Positions 27,771-36,500 of a stretch of DNA of 64,000 nt are shown one piece after another; the stretch's first letter is position 1, and each line of letters opens with the position of its first letter. Source of the DNA: Arcticibacter svalbardensis MN12-7 (lineage in GTDB: Bacteria > Bacteroidota > Bacteroidia > Sphingobacteriales > Sphingobacteriaceae); assembly GCF_000403135.1 (NCBI RefSeq), contig NZ_AQPN01000141.1:1-64000 (forward strand). Direction: 5' to 3'. The notes beneath the pieces are model-generated. The model saw only the letters and a list, made by a program, of their open reading frames with translations, did not search any database and was not told the DNA's origin. The position numbers were made by a program, and so were the translations under genes.

Positions 27771-28022
27771 ATCAAAAAAAATTGCTAGGTTTTAAATCGA
27801 AAACAACCATTTCCTGCATGTTTTAATACAAAAGATATGTAAAATGTAAATATATTATATTGATAATTAAATAGTTAATAGAATTAAGGCCCGACTAATT
27901 AGAATCAGATTGGTATTTGGTAACAAGTTATTTATCCATCTTGCATTTTATCTAAAAAAATGTATATTTCAGCGTAATACACATTATGTGATTAATTGCA
28001 ATTTTAACAAATACTATATTAT

Positions 28023-29309
28023 ATGAATTCTGAATCTAAAATAAGATTGGCGCTGCTTTTAGTATGCAGTGTCATGATCTCAGCCTACTCTGCATCAGCT
28101 CAAAATAAAGTAATTACTATCAAAAATCCAGCAACTATCAATAGGGATAATGAGCTTATCATATTGAAAAGGGATTTCATTGAAAAGAAAGTAGGAATAC
28201 TTTCCGGCGAAGAACGTATCAGTATTAGGTCTGCGAAAGGATCTCCTCTATTTATTCAGTTCGATGACTTGACTGATGATGGCAATTGGGATGAAGTCGC
28301 TTTTTTATATTCCTTTAAGGGGCAGGAGCAGGTTGATCTACCCATCTCTAAATCGGATATTCAAATTAAACCTATCATAAAAGCGCATGTAAGGCAACGG
28401 ATAAAAAATGCGGATGATAGCTTTGGGCTGCTTGTTTATGCGGACAGCGTTCCAGCCGGTCAGCCCAATACTGATTTTACCAAACAGACGCTTCCTTCCC
28501 GTTTAACCGAAGGTCCAGCCTGGGAAAATGATAAAGTTGGTTTTCGTATTTATATGGATGTACGTAATATAAAAGATATATGGGGGAAAACCACTTCAGA
28601 GATGATGATGGATACAGTAGGAGTAGATCCAAAGGTTATTTATCATCATTTGGATAAATGGGGGATGGATATTCTGGCAGTAGGTAAGTCACTGGGAGCA
28701 GGTTCGCTTGCTTTGAAGGTGCCTTTAGCTGGCAAAGCAGATACTTTGGTACGACTTGGTGGTCAGAATATGGGCAAGATGGTTTATAAGATGATTGCCG
28801 ATGGTCCAATTAGGGCCGTATTTGCACTGTCTTATCCGGAATGGAATGTATTGGGAAATGGTAAATTAGCTTCCTTAACTGAGCAAATCAGTATTTGGGG
28901 TGGACAATATTTTTATCAGAGTGAAGTTACTGTAAAGAATGCACCCAAAGGGGCAGAGTTGGTAAGCGGTATTGTGAATCTAAAAAGTAAGAAGTCTTCT
29001 TTACTGAGTTATGGAAGTACCAGGGCACTCTACACTTTTGATACACAGTCTGAAAATAAGGATCAATTGGGAATGGCTTTGATGGTGTCTAAGTCTAACT
29101 TTGTTGGGATTGGTCAAACCCCTAATGTTGGATCGGATATTTTAAATACCTACACTTTGCAAATGCCAATTCGTTCAAAGGCGGCTACTACCTACCGGTT
29201 TTATTCTGCCTGGGAAGCCAGTGATAGTCGTTTTAAAACCTTCGACTCATTTAAAAAGTATTTGACAGATGAGGCTGCTTTATATAATGCGGCTTTAATG
29301 ATTAAATAG
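28023..29309 (+). CDS. DUF4861 domain-containing exported protein
   Basis: 428-residue protein with a signal peptide ending ASAQ. The body fits the DUF4861 family of Bacteroidota by strings such as GPAWENDKVGFRIYMDVRN, DKWGMDILAVGKSLGAGSLAL and YKMIADGPIRAVF. Members often occur near polysaccharide lyase and hydrolase genes and are thought to act in glycan use, but the reaction is not established. This copy stands alone between two patches of decayed mobile elements and is followed by its own terminator, so it may be a relocated remainder of a larger glycan locus. Confidence 0.8.
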   Translation: MNSESKIRLALLLVCSVMISAYSASAQNKVITIKNPATINRDNELIILKRDFIEKKVGILSGEERISIRSAKGSPLFIQFDDLTDDGNWDEVAFLYSFKGQEQVDLPISKSDIQIKPIIKAHVRQRIKNADDSFGLLVYADSVPAGQPNTDFTKQTLPSRLTEGPAWENDKVGFRIYMDVRNIKDIWGKTTSEMMMDTVGVDPKVIYHHLDKWGMDILAVGKSLGAGSLALKVPLAGKADTLVRLGGQNMGKMVYKMIADGPIRAVFALSYPEWNVLGNGKLASLTEQISIWGGQYFYQSEVTVKNAPKGAELVSGIVNLKSKKSSLLSYGSTRALYTFDTQSENKDQLGMALMVSKSNFVGIGQTPNVGSDILNTYTLQMPIRSKAATTYRFYSAWEASDSRFKTFDSFKKYLTDEAALYNAALMIK

Positions 29310-29335
29310 GGTATTGATTAAAACAATGAAACAAG

Positions 29336-29368
29336 GAGGATTCTGATGAAACGGAATTCTCTTTTTTT
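29336..29368 (+). terminator. Terminator after the DUF4861 gene
   Basis: GAGGATTC (29336-29343) pairs with GAATTCTC (29354-29361) with one G-U pair and a 10-nt loop, then a run of seven T. Confidence 0.7.
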
Positions 29369-29442
29369 CTAAAAATAAATAAGTCAACCTTTAAAAGATC
29401 TCCAATTTGTTGTAGTCAGTCTATATATAACGTGTTGTGCAA

Positions 29443-29858
29443 TTAAAAAGCGAGTGCATATTTAAGCTGATTATTGGGTTTGTTGTTTTTGTTATTGATA
29501 TACTGCAGGCAAGTAACTGCGGCAAGTTTAGCAAATATTCGCATAGCTAAACCCTTTAAAGATTTTGCATGCTTTCATTTGAGCATGAACTGATCGCACA
29601 GCTGCGCGAATAAGGTTTCAATTCTTTTTCTGCATTTCCTGAATACAGGTTCTAATGGTTGCTTGTCTTTTTGATTGTTGCGCATAGGAGTCTTTAACTG
29701 GATTTTTACTGTATTGAATAAATCTAACTGGCTGGTTTTTGATAAATATCCCCTTGTCGCCAATCAATGTGCAATTTATTTAATCCAGAGTGCTTTATGT
29801 CATGTACGCTTGCTTTACTGATGTCCATGGAGTAGAATACCCCTGTAACAGAAGTACA
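29443..29858 (-). pseudogene. Decayed IS982-family transposase, C-terminal part
   Basis: Read on the - strand, the fragment shows GVFYSMDISKASVHDI, then GYLSKTSQLDLFN, RKCRKRIETLFAQLCDQFMLK and a C-terminal LQYINNKNN...LKYALAF, the expected order of an IS982 transposase end. It is broken by at least two frameshifts near 29760-29780 and an in-frame TGA after FMLK. The N-terminal part is missing. At its 5' end (about 29855) it abuts a + strand recombinase remnant, so one element probably interrupted or replaced part of the other. Confidence 0.85.
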
Positions 29859-30160
29859 TTGAAGAAGATCTTAGTCAGAAGCTTTACAAAAAATACTATG
29901 AAAAATATACGGAAGAAAAGAAGGAAATTGAGCACAATTTGCTCATCCTGTCAAATAAAAGTTCGAACCTTTTAAAATGCGTTAGGTTGGCAATCAAATA
30001 TGCCACTCAGCTACCTTTAAACTGGCTTTCTGGTGACTACCACACTTAGCAACAGTTGTAAGCATTACTGTTCCCTAGTGGTATGAGTTACGATAAGAAA
30101 AATGATGAAGATCGAACCAGTGAGATTAATTTGGTGTTTTTGTATATCGCTTATTTTTAG
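29855..30160 (+). pseudogene. Decayed serine recombinase, C-terminal part
   Basis: One + strand frame reads YIEEDLSQKLYKKYYEKYTEE, SSNLLKCVRLAIKYATQLPLNWLSGDY, then LLFPSGMSYDKKNDEDRTSEINLVFLYIAYF. This is the C-terminal helical region common to large serine recombinases/invertases of Bacteroidota. Two stop codons (TAG at 30047, TAA at 30059) break it, and the catalytic N-terminal domain is absent. It lies 67 bp from tRNA-Met, which suggests a past integration at or near the tRNA gene. Confidence 0.78.
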
Positions 30161-30179
30161 CAGATTATCCTTAAAAAGG

Positions 30180-30219
30180 AAAGAGGCATTCCTGAATCAA
30201 ATCTGGATAATGCCTCTTT
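30180..30219. terminator. Hairpin terminator between recombinase remnant and tRNA-Met
   Basis: AAAGAGGCATT (30180-30190) pairs with AATGCCTCTTT (30209-30219). A and T tracts flank both sides, so it can terminate the tRNA transcript on the - strand as well as transcription from the left. Confidence 0.8.
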
Positions 30220-30227
30220 TGCTTATT

Positions 30228-30304
30228 TGGTAGCGGGGAGCAGGATCGAACTGCCGACCTCAGGGTTATGAATCCTGCGCTCTAACCATCTGAGCTACCC
30301 CGCC
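30228..30304 (-). tRNA. tRNA-Met (anticodon CAT)
   Basis: On the - strand the 77-nt sequence begins GGCGGGGTAGCTCAG and ends with an encoded CCA. Acceptor stem GGCGGGG pairs with CCCCGCT (one G-U), the D arm contains GCTCAGATGGTTAGAGC, the anticodon loop is TTCATAA with CAT at 30270-30268, and the T arm has GTTCGATCC. The structure fits elongator tRNA-Met; a tRNA-Ile with modified CAT is less likely but cannot be fully excluded from sequence. Confidence 0.93.
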
Positions 30305-30451
30305 GTATTCATATTTGATTGACTTTTTAGTTTGCAACAAAGCAAATTATATTGCCGCCTTTCAAATTTGAGTTGCAAATATAGTTTAAAATACTTTTCT
30401 TTAGGAAATAAATCTAAAAAATGCTTGCATTAGGTTTTTTTAATCAAGAAA

Positions 30452-30832
30452 ATGTCTGAGAAAAAGAAGTTTACGATAGAGTACGAAATTCATTCTTCAC
30501 CTAAAATTTTGTTTACTTTCCTGAATGAACCCAATGGATTGGCTCAATGGTTTGCTGACGACGTTTTATATAGGGAACAAATCTACTCGTTTATGTGGGA
30601 TGGAGAAGAGCATAAAGCAAAACTTACAAACGTAAAAGAGAACAAATTTGTTCGGTTTAGATGGCTTGATGATGAACCTCAATACTATTTTGAGATGGAG
30701 ATTCTACAGGATGAGCTAACAAATGATGTGGCGTTATCTATTACAGATTTCGCTCCGGCTGAAGCTTTTGAAGAAAGAAGACTTATTTGGGATAATCAAA
30801 TTCAGTATTTGATCAGTGTATTAGGTGCATAA
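30452..30832 (+). CDS. START-like (SRPBCC fold) domain protein
   Basis: 126-residue cytoplasmic protein with the helix-grip START-like pattern: N-terminal FTIEYEIHSSPKILFTFLNEPNGLAQWFAD, then alternating strands, and a C-terminal helix EERRLIWDNQIQYLISVLG. Small START-like proteins of this type are conserved in Bacteroidota and often sit upstream of the LptF/LptG permease gene, as here (24 nt spacing). Ligand and role are unknown; the fold would suit binding of a lipid or hydrophobic molecule. Confidence 0.8.
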   Translation: MSEKKKFTIEYEIHSSPKILFTFLNEPNGLAQWFADDVLYREQIYSFMWDGEEHKAKLTNVKENKFVRFRWLDDEPQYYFEMEILQDELTNDVALSITDFAPAEAFEERRLIWDNQIQYLISVLGA

Positions 30833-30844
30833 GTAACAATTCAC

Positions 30845-30852
30845 TAATTTTG
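30845..30852 (+). promoter_or_regulatory. -7 promoter element before the LptF/G gene
   Basis: TAATTTTG matches TAnnTTTG. It ends 4 nt before the GTG start at 30857, implying a leaderless transcript if used. No good -33 TTG is found at 19-20 nt, so confidence is limited. Confidence 0.45.
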
Positions 30853-30856
30853 TAAG

Positions 30857-32296
30857 GTGAAGAAAGTTTATCTGCTAATAATTAAGGCATTCATTAAGCC
30901 TTTTATTGTTACCTTTTTCATTGTGATGTTTGTGTTGCTGATGTTATTTTTATTCAAATACATCGACGATCTGATTGGTAAGGGATTTGAGTGGCATGTG
31001 ATTTTGCGTTTGTTACTATACGCTTCAGCAACAAATGTGGCTATGGCCTTGCCTTTGGCTATGTTGCTTTCGTCCATTATGACTTTTGGGAACCTAGGTG
31101 AAAGTTATGAGCTTGTTGCCATAAAATCTATTGGAGTTTCTTTACAAAAGGCAATGCGTCCTTTGTTTTTGCTTGTAACCGTATTAAGTATCTCGGCATT
31201 TCTATTTTCCGATTATATGCTTCCTGTAGCCAACCTTAAAATGGGCTCTTTACTCTATGATGTGCGAAATCAAAAAGCATCATTCCTGATAGAGGAAGGT
31301 ATTTTTAATAATAGTATTGAAGGTTACGCCATACGTGTGCAACAAAAAGGCGATGATGGCCGTACTTTGAAAAATGTATTGATCTATGATCAAACAGGAA
31401 CTAATGGAAATATTTCGACTACACTGGCCAAAGAAGGGGTCATGTACAAAACCAATAAAGACCGTACATTGGTGTTGGAATTAAAAGATGGGGTTCGTTA
31501 TGAAGAAACTTCAGGGGATAAATCTTATAATCCAAGACAACGTTTTACGCGCTATCGTTTTAAGGCGACTGAGCAAAAGTTTCCACTGGATGATTTCGAA
31601 ATGAAACGGACAGATGAGGGGCTTTTTAAGTCTAATTATGCCATGTTAAACCTCCGTCAGTTGAAGATTTATAAAGATTCGACAACACGGCAGGCGGACA
31701 GTGCTGTAAAGGCAATAATGCCTTTTATCGCTCCAGCATTCAGACTGTTTAGTTTCGTGAAACAGCCCGGTCGTCCTGTTCGGAATGTTAAAGTCTACCA
31801 GAACAGTGTTTCCGAGCTTTTTAATAAGGAACAGAAGTCTTCTGCAATAAGTTATGCACTAAATGAATCGCGATCTGTTACTGAAACGCTGACAGGAAGA
31901 ACTGAAGAGTATTTGTTATTGCAAAAAACAATCAGACGTTATTCGATTGAGTATAACCGAAAGTTTACTTTATCAGTGTCATGCCTGGTGTTATTTTCGA
32001 TAGGGGCTCCTCTGGGCGCAATTATCCGCAAAGGTGGGCTGGGTCTGCCAGTTGTCATGTCCATCATCTTCTTTCTGATCTATCATATCATTTCTACAAT
32101 TGGAGAAAAATCAGCTAAAGAAGGTGACATTTCACCTGTATTAGGTATGTGGATTGCTATATTTGTCCTAACCCCCCTTGGCATATTTTTAACTTATAAA
32201 GCTGCCAGCGATTCTGCTTTGTTTGATGCTGATTCCTACAAGCAGGCCATTAAGAAATTCTTTAATCGCTTTAAAAAGAATAAAATCGTTAAATAA
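30857..32296 (+). CDS. LptF/LptG family permease (YjgP/YjgQ)
   Basis: Membrane subunit of the LPS transporter that extracts lipopolysaccharide from the inner membrane for delivery to the outer membrane. The 479 residues have three hydrophobic segments near the N-terminus (about 10-30, 50-80, 100-120), a large periplasmic part, and three more at the C-terminus (about 370-450). The conserved ALPLAMLLSSIMTFGNLGESYELVAIKSIG region (about 60-90) is clear, as is the late IGAPLGAIIRKGGLGLP. The start is GTG; no ATG nearby keeps the first membrane helix. LptF and LptG cannot be told apart here. Confidence 0.92.
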   Translation: MKKVYLLIIKAFIKPFIVTFFIVMFVLLMLFLFKYIDDLIGKGFEWHVILRLLLYASATNVAMALPLAMLLSSIMTFGNLGESYELVAIKSIGVSLQKAMRPLFLLVTVLSISAFLFSDYMLPVANLKMGSLLYDVRNQKASFLIEEGIFNNSIEGYAIRVQQKGDDGRTLKNVLIYDQTGTNGNISTTLAKEGVMYKTNKDRTLVLELKDGVRYEETSGDKSYNPRQRFTRYRFKATEQKFPLDDFEMKRTDEGLFKSNYAMLNLRQLKIYKDSTTRQADSAVKAIMPFIAPAFRLFSFVKQPGRPVRNVKVYQNSVSELFNKEQKSSAISYALNESRSVTETLTGRTEEYLLLQKTIRRYSIEYNRKFTLSVSCLVLFSIGAPLGAIIRKGGLGLPVVMSIIFFLIYHIISTIGEKSAKEGDISPVLGMWIAIFVLTPLGIFLTYKAASDSALFDADSYKQAIKKFFNRFKKNKIVK

Positions 32297-32356
32297 GTAT
32301 AGATCACATCTTGTGAATCTTTACCTATCTATTATAGTAATCTTGACAGATTAACT

Positions 32357-32364
32357 TAATTTTG
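32357..32364 (+). promoter_or_regulatory. -7 promoter element before ribBA
   Basis: TAATTTTG matches TAnnTTTG and ends 7 nt before the ribBA ATG at 32372. The expected -33 position is not a good match. No FMN riboswitch fits in the 75-nt intergenic space. Confidence 0.45.
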
Positions 32365-32371
32365 TACTCAA

Positions 32372-33592
32372 ATGAAAATTAAACTTAATACAATTGAAGA
32401 AGCCATTGACGAGCTTAAAGCTGGCAAGGTTATCATTGTAGTTGATGATGAAGATCGGGAAAACGAAGGTGACTTTGTTACTACAGCCCGCAACGTAACT
32501 CCTGAAATCATAAACTTCATGGCCGCATATGGCAGAGGTTTAATTTGTGTGCCAATGACGGAGGCGAGATGTGATGAATTGGGCCTTAATTTAATGGTAG
32601 GCAATAATACAGCTCTTCATGAAACTAATTTTACGGTATCAGTAGATTTAATAGGTAATGGTTGCACGACAGGTATTTCAACGTCCGATCGTTCCAAAAC
32701 AATACAAGCGTTAATTCATCCTGCTACCCGTCCGGAAGATCTTGGTCGTCCAGGCCATGTATTTCCTTTGCGTGCTAAAGAAGGAGGCGTTTTACGTCGT
32801 GCCGGACATACTGAAGCTGTTGTAGATTTGGCCAGTATAGCTGGAATGGAACCTGCAGGTGTTTTGGTTGAAATCATGAAAGAAAACGGGGAAATGGCTC
32901 GTCTTCCTGATTTAATGATCATTGCAGAGAAGCATAATTTAAAAATAATTTCCATTAAGGATCTCATAAACTATCGTTTGCAAACTGAATCTTTAATCAC
33001 TAAAGAAGTTTCGGTAACGCTTCCTACAGAGTGGGGCGATTTTCAAATGATAGCCTATACACAAACGGATACACAGGAGCATCATCTTGCGCTTATTAAA
33101 GGCGAGTGGGAGCCTGATGAACCCGTTTTAGTGCGTGTACACAGTTCTTGTGTGACTGGTGATATCTTTGGTTCATGCAGATGCGATTGTGGCCCCCAGC
33201 TTCATAAAGCGATGCAGATGATTGATGAAGCGGGTAAAGGCGTTGTTATTTATATGAATCAGGAAGGTCGTGGAATAGGACTTATTAATAAACTTCATGC
33301 CTATAACCTTCAGGAGAATGGTTTTGATACGGTTGATGCTAATCTTCAACTTGGTTTTAAAATGGATCAACGGGATTATGGTGTTGGCGCTCAAATATTA
33401 AGAAGTCTGGGTATTACTAAAATGAAACTACTGTCTAATAACCCAACCAAGCGTGCTGGATTAATAGGATATGGGATTGAGATTGTTGAAAATATTCCAA
33501 TCGAAATAGCTTCTAATGTTCATAATGAATTATATCTGAAGACTAAGCGTGATCGAATGGGACATTCTATTATGAATAATCCAATCATTTAA
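32372..33592 (+). CDS. ribBA: Bifunctional 3,4-dihydroxy-2-butanone-4-phosphate synthase / GTP cyclohydrolase II
   Basis: Catalyses both entry reactions of riboflavin synthesis. The RibB half (about 1-200) has the acidic [12 protein letters not shown] motif (25-36), GLICVPM, and [11 protein letters not shown]. The RibA half (about 205-406) has [21 protein letters not shown], which holds the zinc-binding cysteines, and QEGRGIGL at the catalytic site, followed by [16 protein letters not shown]. The 406-residue length is normal. Its stop is 2 nt from the stop of the convergent tamB-like gene, leaving no room for a terminator. Confidence 0.97.
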   Translation: MKIKLNTIEEAIDELKAGKVIIVVDDEDRENEGDFVTTARNVTPEIINFMAAYGRGLICVPMTEARCDELGLNLMVGNNTALHETNFTVSVDLIGNGCTTGISTSDRSKTIQALIHPATRPEDLGRPGHVFPLRAKEGGVLRRAGHTEAVVDLASIAGMEPAGVLVEIMKENGEMARLPDLMIIAEKHNLKIISIKDLINYRLQTESLITKEVSVTLPTEWGDFQMIAYTQTDTQEHHLALIKGEWEPDEPVLVRVHSSCVTGDIFGSCRCDCGPQLHKAMQMIDEAGKGVVIYMNQEGRGIGLINKLHAYNLQENGFDTVDANLQLGFKMDQRDYGVGAQILRSLGITKMKLLSNNPTKRAGLIGYGIEIVENIPIEIASNVHNELYLKTKRDRMGHSIMNNPII

Positions 33593-33594
33593 TA

Positions 33595-36500
33595 TTATTT
33601 TGATGTTTTCTTTTCAGAACTTTCTGTAGAAGTTGGTAAAATAATTACAGCAGGAGTTGAAGGGGATTTAGAAACAGGGATGGGAGCGGGTAATTGCCTT
33701 TCATCCCTTCTTCTTTTACCAACCAAGGCGCGTAAAAACTCATTTAGAGTTTCAAAGTCTTGTCGGTAAAGTAACCCAATAGCACTGATGTATTCCTGAT
33801 CAGGATTTAGAAAGTTTCTATTATTTAACCGGTTTGATGCTCTTAAATTAAGACTCCCATCTTTTCGTAACAAGTACAAAAGCTCAACATCCCGCGCTAC
33901 TGAATTGCCAATTATGTTTAAGTCGTTCAGTTCAGCTCTTCTGTCTGTGACACCTCCTGTGATTACTAATCGATCTTTTAATAGCCGTAATGAGGCGCTG
34001 GCTTCATTAAGTGAGCGAATATTTAAATCCACAAAATTAAGATTAAGAGACTGTGCAAGAATATTATTCAGCTGGTTAAAGAAAAGCTCAGTACCAGCAC
34101 TGAATAAAGTGGAGTTAACTGCCTGTACATTTACCAGCCCTGTGTTAGGTGAAAATGATCGCCGCACAATTAAACTCAATGCTTGTGTATTCTTATTGTT
34201 TACGTCGCTAAAGTAGTTTTGAAACTCATCTTTGAAATAAGTATCTGAAGGAAAGTTAATGTCAAAGGAGATATCCGGTTGTGCCAGATTGCCACTTAGG
34301 TTCATTATTGCTTCAGCAAGAACCCTACCCGTTGATGATGCTGCTCGTCCTGCTGCCTGATAAAGAGGGCTGATATCTGTTCGTACACCATAAACTGCTT
34401 TTAAATTGATGAGGGCGTCTGAGGGATCGCCTGTCCAGCGGATAGATCCACCCTGACTTAGATCAAATATTTTATTGATAAAATCTTGTGCGGTAAGTTG
34501 AAATTTACCACTTGATATGAGGTAATCACCGTACATTTCAAAATCGCCTAAACTGGTAATCTTAAGATTTAAAGTGGCATTTCCTCTCCCGTTTAATTTC
34601 CCCAGGTTGGTTATTATATTGACCTGACTGTTTTCATCAACTACCAGATCAAAATTCATGACAAGCCCCTGGAAGAAAGATTGTGCTTTGGGAGTGAATG
34701 AAGAGTCTTTTGCTACAAATGTGATGTAATCATTATTTCCAATTGTTTCAGAGGCATTTAAAGGGATATTGAATACGGTACCAGCTTCTGTTTTGGCATT
34801 AATATCGATATTCATGCTCTTTATAGGCCCTCTGAACTTAAAGGTTCCTGTTGCATAAGCAGTTCCGTAGTAGATAGGATTGTCTTTTGCAGTGGTATTC
34901 AATGCCATGAAGCGAGTAGCTTTGATTGAAATATCCATTACCGGATTCTGTAGATTGGTTAAGTCTACTGTTCCAGTGGCAATGGCTTTATTGTCGTTAA
35001 TATCAGTTAATTCCAGATCATCAAGATTGATGACACTGTTTTCTATGGCTACATTGTCTGTGATCCGGTACGGTGTTCGTAAATAATTCACTGTTAAATG
35101 AGCATCTTTTAAACTTAGGGTTCCGTTTATTTTAGGATCAAGGATGTTGCCGCTTACATTTACCTTGGCAGAAACTTTACCTTTAACATTGGAAACCAGG
35201 CTTCGTATGGCAGGGGTGAAGATGACCAATTCATTATCCTCCATACTTACATTTAAATCAAGGGTGTTGATTTCGGCGCTGGCATTATAGGTCCCCTGGA
35301 TATTCATGGTTTTTTTGCCATCTTTAGTGATATCCATAGTGACATTTACCAGTTTGGTCTCATTATCGAGATCCGCAACTAGTTTAAGGTCACCTACTCC
35401 TGTATTATTAACCACAAGGGTATCTATCTTTAATTGTGACTCTACTTTTGCGGTTTTTAAAACAGAGCTTAAAGCTACTTTTCCGTTTAGTCGTCCCCCC
35501 AGAACTACTCCTGCTGCTTTTGTTAAAGAATTGAAGGTTACAAGGGTAAAGTTTTGGAAATCTATATTCAGCTTGTCTTCAGGTTGGTCTGAAATAATTC
35601 CATCAATTGTTAATAGTTGGTCATTTCGTAGGAGTTCAAAGCCCTGGACAAACACTTTTCGCTTATCAAATCGTAGTTTAACTTGCTCGGGAACTTTCCA
35701 GATCTCTCTGTTAATAATAAAATCAGAAGGAAGCAGGCTTAATTTGGCAAGGGTGTCGGTTCCAAATTCTACCAAAGCATTTAAATCGAGCTGATTGTTG
35801 GCATCTTTATCTGAAAGCTTGATATTGAGAGCCAGACTGTCTTTGTATAATATGTTGGCAACGTTTATATTTTGGATGTATAGACTATCCGTTATATCGA
35901 TGCGGTCGGCGGTCATAAACAAGTTAAGGGCTTTGCTTGCTGCTGATTCATCAATAATGAAATTATTCACTTTGATCTTTTTATACTGGATCAGTTCGCT
36001 TGATCCGTTAATTGCGGCGAGACTATCATTGCTATTAAATCGTCCGTAAAAAACGGCTCCCTTAGGGATTTTAAGATCAGGAATGAGCAGCATGCTCAAA
36101 GGAGCAAAGTCTTTTATATTTAAATAAAAATTGAATTCCTGTAAGCCAAACTTTCGTATATCTGTTTTTAATGATGGAATGTAGCGTTTAACTACTGATT
36201 TGAAATAGGATGGAAGGGTATTCAGATCATACTGACCGTTGATTTTTGCTTCGAGGATGTCTGAGTTTATCGCAATAGATCTGGAGCTACCAATTCCATC
36301 GGCACTTAAAACGATAGAATTTACAACTAATGAGCTGTCGGAACTGGTAAAACGTAACCGATTCATCTCTAGTTTTCCTTCAATGTTGTTTAAATTGTTC
36401 CCTGTAAATGCTGTATTCAAGTCTGCATCCAGCTGAAGTGTGTCTTTGGAGAAATGGAGTTTATGCAGATTTACACCTGTAAGCGAGGCATTGAAATTGA

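Noticed and set aside
24270..28022. A SusC/SusD polysaccharide utilisation locus around the 950-residue TonB receptor
   Set aside because: No SusD-like gene or glycoside hydrolase follows; the receptor is closed by its own terminator and next to it is only a transposase remnant.
29790..29975. 61-codon + strand frame in the mobile-element patch
   Set aside because: It runs in a different frame from the recombinase remnant and crosses into the IS982 remnant; both explain the DNA better.
32297..32371. FMN riboswitch upstream of ribBA
   Set aside because: The 75-nt spacer is too short and lacks the conserved RFN element segments.
35306..35794. 162-codon + strand frame opposite the tamB-like gene
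   Set aside because: One of many shadow frames along this long gene; composition is low-complexity Ser/Thr-rich as expected from antisense of beta-repeat coding.
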